From: Streptomyces zhaozhouensis
Lineage (GTDB): Bacteria > Actinomycetota > Actinomycetes > Streptomycetales > Streptomycetaceae
Assembly: GCF_900230195.1 (NCBI RefSeq)
Contig: NZ_OCNE01000024.1
Location: 27,327 to 91,326 of the forward strand
Direction: 5' to 3'
Length of the DNA: 64,000 nt
Part shown: piece by piece, positions 59,401 through 64,000 of the stretch
How positions within the stretch are numbered: position 1 is the stretch's first letter
Layout of the letters: each line of letters starts with the position of its first letter
Made by a program: the position numbers and the translations under genes
The notes under the pieces: model-generated
Told to the model about the DNA's origin: nothing
Database searches by the model: none
The model's input: only the letters and a program-made list of their open reading frames with translations

Positions 59401-59437
59401 GAGGGCGTGCGCCGCTCCCCGGAAAGGCGCGGACGGC

Positions 59438-60106
59438 TCAGGCGCTCGGCGCCGCTTCCCGCAGGGCGGCGTCCTGCTCGGCCGTCAGCTCCAGGTCCGT
59501 CTCCTCGGCCAGCGCCCGCAGCAGCACGGCCAGCCGGTCCCCGCGCGGCACTCCGCCGGTCCGCAACGCCTCGACCGCGTCGGCCGCCAACTCGGCGCCG
59601 GCCCCCGGCGCGTCGCAGAGCGCCGCCAGCACCATCCCGGCGGCGGCGCGCGGCCCGCCGTCCCACTCCAGATCCGCGCGGAGCGTGCGGAAGACCGCAC
59701 GCGGGTCCGCGTACCGGTCGACGAACGGCACGCCGCGCTCCCGGTAGAGACGGAGGAACGCGTCCACGGTCCGCTCGACGCCGGCCGCGTCCCCCATGTA
59801 CCAGACGGTGCGTGCCCCCGGCTCCGGCGAGTAGAGCGGCGCGGCGAGCGTCAGGTTGGTCGACCTGGCGGACTGCTTGTCGAGGAAGTGCTTCTTCAGC
59901 AGCAGTTCGACCGCGTCGTGCCGCACCCCGACGGTCGGGATGACACCGCTTTCCCCGGACTCGGCATCATGGCTCAGCGGCATGAACAGCCCGGCCTGCA
60001 CGCCGGGCGCGACCTTCCGGAAGAAGTGCCCCCGGGCGCGCTTGCGGAAGCCCAGTGGCGCGAAGACCTCGGCGAACCGCGTGTGGAAGTCGTCGGAGAT
60101 GCTCAT
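59438..60106 (-). CDS. Candidate immunity protein (DUF4304-like)
   Basis: The 222-residue soluble protein starts MSISDDFHTRFAEVFAPLGF, followed by RKRARGHFFRKVAPGVQAGL. The pattern FxPLGFRKR...FFRK resembles the start of DUF4304 proteins, a family found in polymorphic toxin loci. The gene lies 36 bases downstream of the Rhs gene on the same strand, the place where an immunity gene is expected. The C-terminal part is helical and rich in Ala/Leu/Glu. No catalytic motif is seen. Immunity is inferred from position; family assignment is tentative. Confidence 0.6.
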   Translation of the reverse strand: MSISDDFHTRFAEVFAPLGFRKRARGHFFRKVAPGVQAGLFMPLSHDAESGESGVIPTVGVRHDAVELLLKKHFLDKQSARSTNLTLAAPLYSPEPGARTVWYMGDAAGVERTVDAFLRLYRERGVPFVDRYADPRAVFRTLRADLEWDGGPRAAAGMVLAALCDAPGAGAELAADAVEALRTGGVPRGDRLAVLLRALAEETDLELTAEQDAALREAAPSA

Positions 60107-60142
60107 GGGGCCTTCCTCGGGGATGTCGTTCTGCCGCGTCTC

Positions 60143-63100
60143 TCAGGGGTAACGGATGACCTGCACGCTGGTACCCGCGGGGATCAGCGTGCCCCGAGGC
60201 GCGCCGACGCCAGCGAGCCGGTCGCTCGTCACCGTACCGCCGGTCGTGGGGAGGCGCGGGTAGACGATGCGCTGGTTGCGCGTGAAGGGGGCGCGTGCAC
60301 CGTTCTTCACCTCGATCAGCACCAGCTGTCCCTGCGGGTCGCGGGCCACGATGTCGACGTACGCGTTGATGCCAGGTGCCCCGTTGGCCTGGATACGCAC
60401 CTCCTTGGCCACCACGGTGTGGCCACTGGCCCGCAGGTCCGCCTCGGCGCGCCGGATGCCGGCCCGGCCCTTGAGCACGTAGGCGATGCCACCGGCCAGG
60501 CCGAACGGGTCCAGCCAGATCAACGGGTTGGGCACATAGCCGAAGTGGTGGGGCCCGGGCACCAGACCCCAGGGGTCGGGGCTGAGATAGCGCGCGGTCG
60601 CCGGGTCGTAGTAGCGGTGGACGTTGTAGTGCAGCCCGCTCTCCGTGTCGAGTGACTGTCCGGGGAAGCGCAGGGGGCAGTCCAGGGCGCCCTCGTCGGC
60701 CCGCTCGCCCGTGGGCAGGCCCCAGAGCGTGGCCGCCGGCGCGCGCCAGGCGACCGCGCCGTCCGGGGCCAGCAGCTCGGTCGGGGTGCCGACCAGATCG
60801 CTGACGATCGCGTGGAAGCGTTGGTCGACCTCGTCCGGGGACAGCGTGACCCGGTCGAGCTGGGCGACCGGGCGCTGATCGCCGGGGCTCCACTCCCAGG
60901 TGGTCACCCGTTCCCCCGCCTTCGCCAGCGCACCCGCCCCGCCGGGGACGACGGTCCGCTGCTCGGCCAGCACGGTGTCGTCCCAGACGTAGGTGACGCG
61001 CTCGACCTCCGAGCCGTCCCGGGCCAGTCTCCGCTTGCTGATCCGTCGGCCGAACGGGTCGTAGCCGTAGGCCCAGCGGGTGCCGTCCGGGGTGGTCAGC
61101 TCGGTGAGCTGGTTCTCCGCGTTCCAGTGGTGGTGCCAGGTCTCCGTGTCGCCGGACGCGGTGTGCCGGACGCGTTCGACGACCCGGCCCTCGGCGTCGT
61201 TGACGTAGCCGAACGAGCCCTCCCGCAGCAGCAGGGTGCCGTGCACCTCACGCGGGGACGCGCTCTCGGCGGCGACGTTCCCGGAGGCGTCCCAGGCGTA
61301 GGACTCCAGCACGGTGCCGTCGCCGTCGCGGACGACCCGTACCCGTCCGTTCTCGTCGAGGTCGAAACGACGTTCCGTGCCCTGGGGTTGGCGCAGCGCG
61401 GTCGGCGTCCCGTCGCCCCGGTACTCCCAGGAGCGCCGACCGCCGGCGAACCGCTGCTCGGTCAGCAGATGGTCGGCGTTCCAGTGCTGTTCCAGCACCG
61501 GCCCGAGCGCGGTGGACAGCCCGGTCGGCCGCGCCGCCCGGTCGTGTCGGAACTCCAGGGCGTGCCCGGCCAGGGTGAGCGCCGTCGGCCGGTCGGCCGG
61601 ATCGTGCGACCAGAGGCTGACCGCGCCGGACGGCGTCTCCCGCCGCCTCCTGCGCCCCGTCGCGTCCCAGCCGAGCCGCAGCGTCCGCCCGTTCGTGGTC
61701 TCCTCTGTCAGACGGCCCAGCGCGTCCCTCACCAGCGTCATCGTGGCGGTGGCGTTCCGCGCCGCCACGATCCGGCCCATCGGGTCGTACGCGAAGGTGG
61801 CGGCGACGCCGTGGCCGGTCCGCTCGACCATGTTCCCCAGCGGGTCGTAGCGGTAACCGACCGCCTCACCCGCACCGTTGACCCGCTCCGTCAACTGCCC
61901 GGCGGCATCCCAGCGGTAGTGCACGGAGCGGCCGTTGACGTCGGTCTCCCGCACCAGGCTCCCGGCGGCGTCGTAGGCGTAGCGCCAGGCGAGGCCCGCC
62001 GGGTCGAGGATCTCGGTGACCCGCAACTCGGTGTCGTGCCTGAACTCCCGCCGGCCGCCCGCCGGATCGACGCGTGCCGTGATCCGGCCGAAGGGACCGA
62101 ACTCCTGGCGGTGGGTCAGCCCTGCCGCGTCGACGTGGAGCAGTTGGTTTCCGTCGGGATCGTACTCCCAGCGCTCGGTCTCGCCACCGGGGTGCGTGCG
62201 GGAGGCGAGCCGACGCTCGGGCGTCCAACCGAGCGTGGTCACCCCACCCACCGGGTCGACCACCTCCACCAGTCGGCCCAACGGGTCGTAGCGGTAGCGG
62301 ATCGTGCCGCCCAGGGGGTCGGTGACCTCGACCGGCTGCCCGGTGCCGTCGCAACGCACCCGGTGAACCTCGCCGACGGCGTCCACCACGCCGTTCAACG
62401 AGCCGTCGTCGTCCCAGGTGTAGTGCTCCGTCACGCCCAGCGGGTTGGTACTGCCGGTGAGTCGTCCGAGAGCGTCGTAGGTGTGGTGATGGCGCGTGCC
62501 GTCGGGGTTGACGACCACCGTCGGTCGGCCGGGGCCGTCGTACTCCGCCGTGACCGTGGTGCCGTCGGGGCGTTCGACCGAGACCAGGCAGCCCTCGTCG
62601 TTCCAGCCGTAGCGGGTGGTGCGGCCCAACGGGTCGGTGCGGGCGAGGAGACGGTCGTAGCGGTCCCACTCGTTGCGCGTCACCCCGTCCAGCGGGTCGG
62701 TCACGGCGACCACCTGCCCCCGCTCGTTGTAGCGGTACTCGGTGGGCTGCCCCGCCGAGTCCAGGGCGACGGTCACTCGTGCCTCACGGTCGTGGCGGAG
62801 GACGGCGGAGAGGAACCCGTCCGAGCCCTCCGCCCGTTGGCAGCGTCCTTCCTCGTCGTAGGAGTAGGAATAGCGGCTGCCGGTGCGGTCGGCCCAGCCG
62901 GCGATGCGGCCGGCGCCGTCGTAGGTCATCCGGAGCGGAAGGCCGGAGGAGTTGAACACCTCGGTCAGGCGGCCCAGGGGGTCGTAGCCGTAGCGCATCA
63001 GGGTCTCGCCGGTCGCGGGGGCGCTCAGCGCGGTGATCCGGTGGCCGTCGGTCTCCACCGCGAGGTGGTACCCGCCGCTGTGCCGCACCCCGGTGGGGGC

Positions 63101-64000
63101 GCCGTCCTGCCCGTACTCGAACGTGACGCGCTGGCCGTCGCGCGCCACGACCTCGCTGATCGGAAGGATCAGCGTCTCGAAGACCCCTTGCCAGGCCGGC
63201 CCGCCACCCGGCCGGAACACCAGCGACCGCCGCTCCTCGGGGATCTCGATCAGCATCTCACCGTCGGCCGTCCCGTCCCAGGTCAACGGCCAGCGGGGGC
63301 CCTCCTTCGGCAGCGTGGGCACTCCGGGCTCGGGGACCGGATACCCCAGCACCACGCCGTCGGGCGCCGCGTAGCGCACCCCGTCGGCCTCGATTTCCAG
63401 GCGCTGGTCGAAGGTGGACGACCAGGACGGCCCGAACCACCGCCCGCACCGGTAGGACGAAACATGCGCGCGCTCCACCTCCAGCGGCAGCGTGCCCGGT
63501 AACTCGACGTCCCGGATCAGCATGACGACGTCGCCACTGACCACGTCCACGGGGTCGCCGCAGGTGAAGCGGTTGAGCAACTCGACCGCGTTGCCACGGA
63601 GATTGGCGGCGCCGCGCGAGAGGCTGGTCCCGATGCCCCGCAGCCCGCCGGCCACCCCGCGCAGTCCGGCGCGCGCCGCGCCGAGCCCGCCGCGGAGTCC
63701 GCGGGCGAGGCCGCCGAGCGTCGTGAGTCCCTTCAGGCCGGGGATGCAGTCGAGCGCGGCGAAGGCGACGTCGAGGAGTCCGGCCTTGCCCTGGGCGAAC
63801 TTGATGAGGGTGTCGGCGAGCACGACGACGGCGGCGGCCAGGACGACCCAGGCGAGGGGGCCGCCGATGATCATGACGACGACGCCGAGGACGGCGACGA
63901 TGACCTTGCAGATCTCGACGAGGGTGTCCCAGGCGTCGGAGAACCACTCGATGAGCTTTTCCCACCACTTCTTGTTCTGGATGCCGGCGTCGGAGGCCTC
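60143..64000 (-). CDS. Rhs/YD-repeat protein with C-terminal PD-(D/E)XK-like toxin domain (5' truncated by window)
   Basis: The visible 1285 residues run open to the window edge, so the N-terminus is missing. A hydrophobic stretch (about visible residues 31-60) and DUF6531-like region (CGDPVDVVSGDVVMLIRDVE) precede about 20 YD repeats (for example YDPLGRLTEVFN, YDALGRLTGSTN). The Rhs-associated core closes with SGLHYNVHRYYDPATARYLS and the cleavage-type NPLIWLDPFGLAGG. The last roughly 110 residues are a different domain with VDIVARD and LVLIEVKNG, fitting a PD-(D/E)XK nuclease. The probable role is a contact-delivered antibacterial toxin. The downstream gene is the candidate antidote. Confidence 0.88.
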   Translation of the reverse strand, partial: EASDAGIQNKKWWEKLIEWFSDAWDTLVEICKVIVAVLGVVVMIIGGPLAWVVLAAAVVVLADTLIKFAQGKAGLLDVAFAALDCIPGLKGLTTLGGLARGLRGGLGAARAGLRGVAGGLRGIGTSLSRGAANLRGNAVELLNRFTCGDPVDVVSGDVVMLIRDVELPGTLPLEVERAHVSSYRCGRWFGPSWSSTFDQRLEIEADGVRYAAPDGVVLGYPVPEPGVPTLPKEGPRWPLTWDGTADGEMLIEIPEERRSLVFRPGGGPAWQGVFETLILPISEVVARDGQRVTFEYGQDGAPTGVRHSGGYHLAVETDGHRITALSAPATGETLMRYGYDPLGRLTEVFNSSGLPLRMTYDGAGRIAGWADRTGSRYSYSYDEEGRCQRAEGSDGFLSAVLRHDREARVTVALDSAGQPTEYRYNERGQVVAVTDPLDGVTRNEWDRYDRLLARTDPLGRTTRYGWNDEGCLVSVERPDGTTVTAEYDGPGRPTVVVNPDGTRHHHTYDALGRLTGSTNPLGVTEHYTWDDDGSLNGVVDAVGEVHRVRCDGTGQPVEVTDPLGGTIRYRYDPLGRLVEVVDPVGGVTTLGWTPERRLASRTHPGGETERWEYDPDGNQLLHVDAAGLTHRQEFGPFGRITARVDPAGGRREFRHDTELRVTEILDPAGLAWRYAYDAAGSLVRETDVNGRSVHYRWDAAGQLTERVNGAGEAVGYRYDPLGNMVERTGHGVAATFAYDPMGRIVAARNATATMTLVRDALGRLTEETTNGRTLRLGWDATGRRRRRETPSGAVSLWSHDPADRPTALTLAGHALEFRHDRAARPTGLSTALGPVLEQHWNADHLLTEQRFAGGRRSWEYRGDGTPTALRQPQGTERRFDLDENGRVRVVRDGDGTVLESYAWDASGNVAAESASPREVHGTLLLREGSFGYVNDAEGRVVERVRHTASGDTETWHHHWNAENQLTELTTPDGTRWAYGYDPFGRRISKRRLARDGSEVERVTYVWDDTVLAEQRTVVPGGAGALAKAGERVTTWEWSPGDQRPVAQLDRVTLSPDEVDQRFHAIVSDLVGTPTELLAPDGAVAWRAPAATLWGLPTGERADEGALDCPLRFPGQSLDTESGLHYNVHRYYDPATARYLSPDPWGLVPGPHHFGYVPNPLIWLDPFGLAGGIAYVLKGRAGIRRAEADLRASGHTVVAKEVRIQANGAPGINAYVDIVARDPQGQLVLIEVKNGARAPFTRNQRIVYPRLPTTGGTVTSDRLAGVGAPRGTLIPAGTSVQVIRYP

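Noticed and set aside
60812..63502. 896-codon open frame opposite the Rhs repeats
   Set aside because: It mirrors the YD-repeat protein and shows only repeat-derived low complexity.

Overview
The window is a high-GC actinobacterial chromosome segment, almost certainly Streptomyces or a close relative. The evidence is the very GC-rich codon usage, GTG starts, a CdgB-type GAF-PAS-GGDEF cyclase behind a BldD-like box, DasR- and iron-box-like operators, a futalosine (mqn) menaquinone pathway, a lone groEL under CIRCE control, XRE-DUF5753/DUF397 genes, and an abundant intergenic GC-rich inverted-repeat family. Most of it reads as conserved core chromosome. The main accessory parts are a MITE-like element near 46.2 kb and an Rhs toxin region at the right edge.

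Layout. 0-5 kb: the mqnC tail, a hypothetical gene, terD, arfB, a flavin reductase and cdgB. 5-10 kb: a membrane-anchored beta-sandwich protein, then a tightly coupled amino-sugar operon (nagK-nagA-aldolase) with a DasR-like operator, preceded by a double-SIS sugar-phosphate isomerase. 10-21.5 kb: otsB, an XPB helicase, a HelD-like helicase, an HD hydrolase, an MFS pump, and an RpiR regulator next to murQ. 21.5-32.7 kb: groEL with two CIRCE elements, a cold-shock gene, metM-metO under a SAM-I riboswitch, gpgS, otsA, a 105-bp tandem repeat, a helicase-associated protein and an XRE regulator. 32.8-38.2 kb: pstSCAB and an OmpR-type response regulator. 38.4-46.1 kb: a membrane protein, an iron-siderophore ABC importer with an iron box, a HAD hydrolase, a CspB-like protein and a WYL regulator. 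46.2-58.6 kb: MITE, epoxide hydrolase, mqnB-mqnD, a DUF2771 lipoprotein, an MFS transporter, DUF3027, a TauE/SafE permease, a sacsin-like GHKL protein, a GH114 lipoprotein and a class A beta-lactamase. 58.7-64 kb: DUF397, a broken DUF5753 gene, a candidate immunity gene and a large Rhs protein with a C-terminal nuclease-like toxin domain, cut by the window edge.

How the genes fit together. Amino-sugar and peptidoglycan recycling is represented by nagK, nagA, the aldolase, the SIS isomerase and RpiR-murQ. Trehalose and glucosylglycerate formation is represented by otsA, otsB and gpgS. Menaquinone synthesis is split between the two ends (mqnC, then mqnB/mqnD). Phosphate and iron uptake each have a complete importer with a recognisable operator candidate. 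The most notable unit is metM-metO: a threonine-synthase-like PLP enzyme, translationally coupled to a MoaD/ThiS-like sulfur carrier and preceded by a SAM-I riboswitch. This layout fits homocysteine synthesis from O-phosphohomoserine rather than threonine synthesis.

No rRNA, tRNA, CRISPR array or complete transposase gene was seen. Functional calls rest on reading motifs and family resemblance by eye, with no database search.
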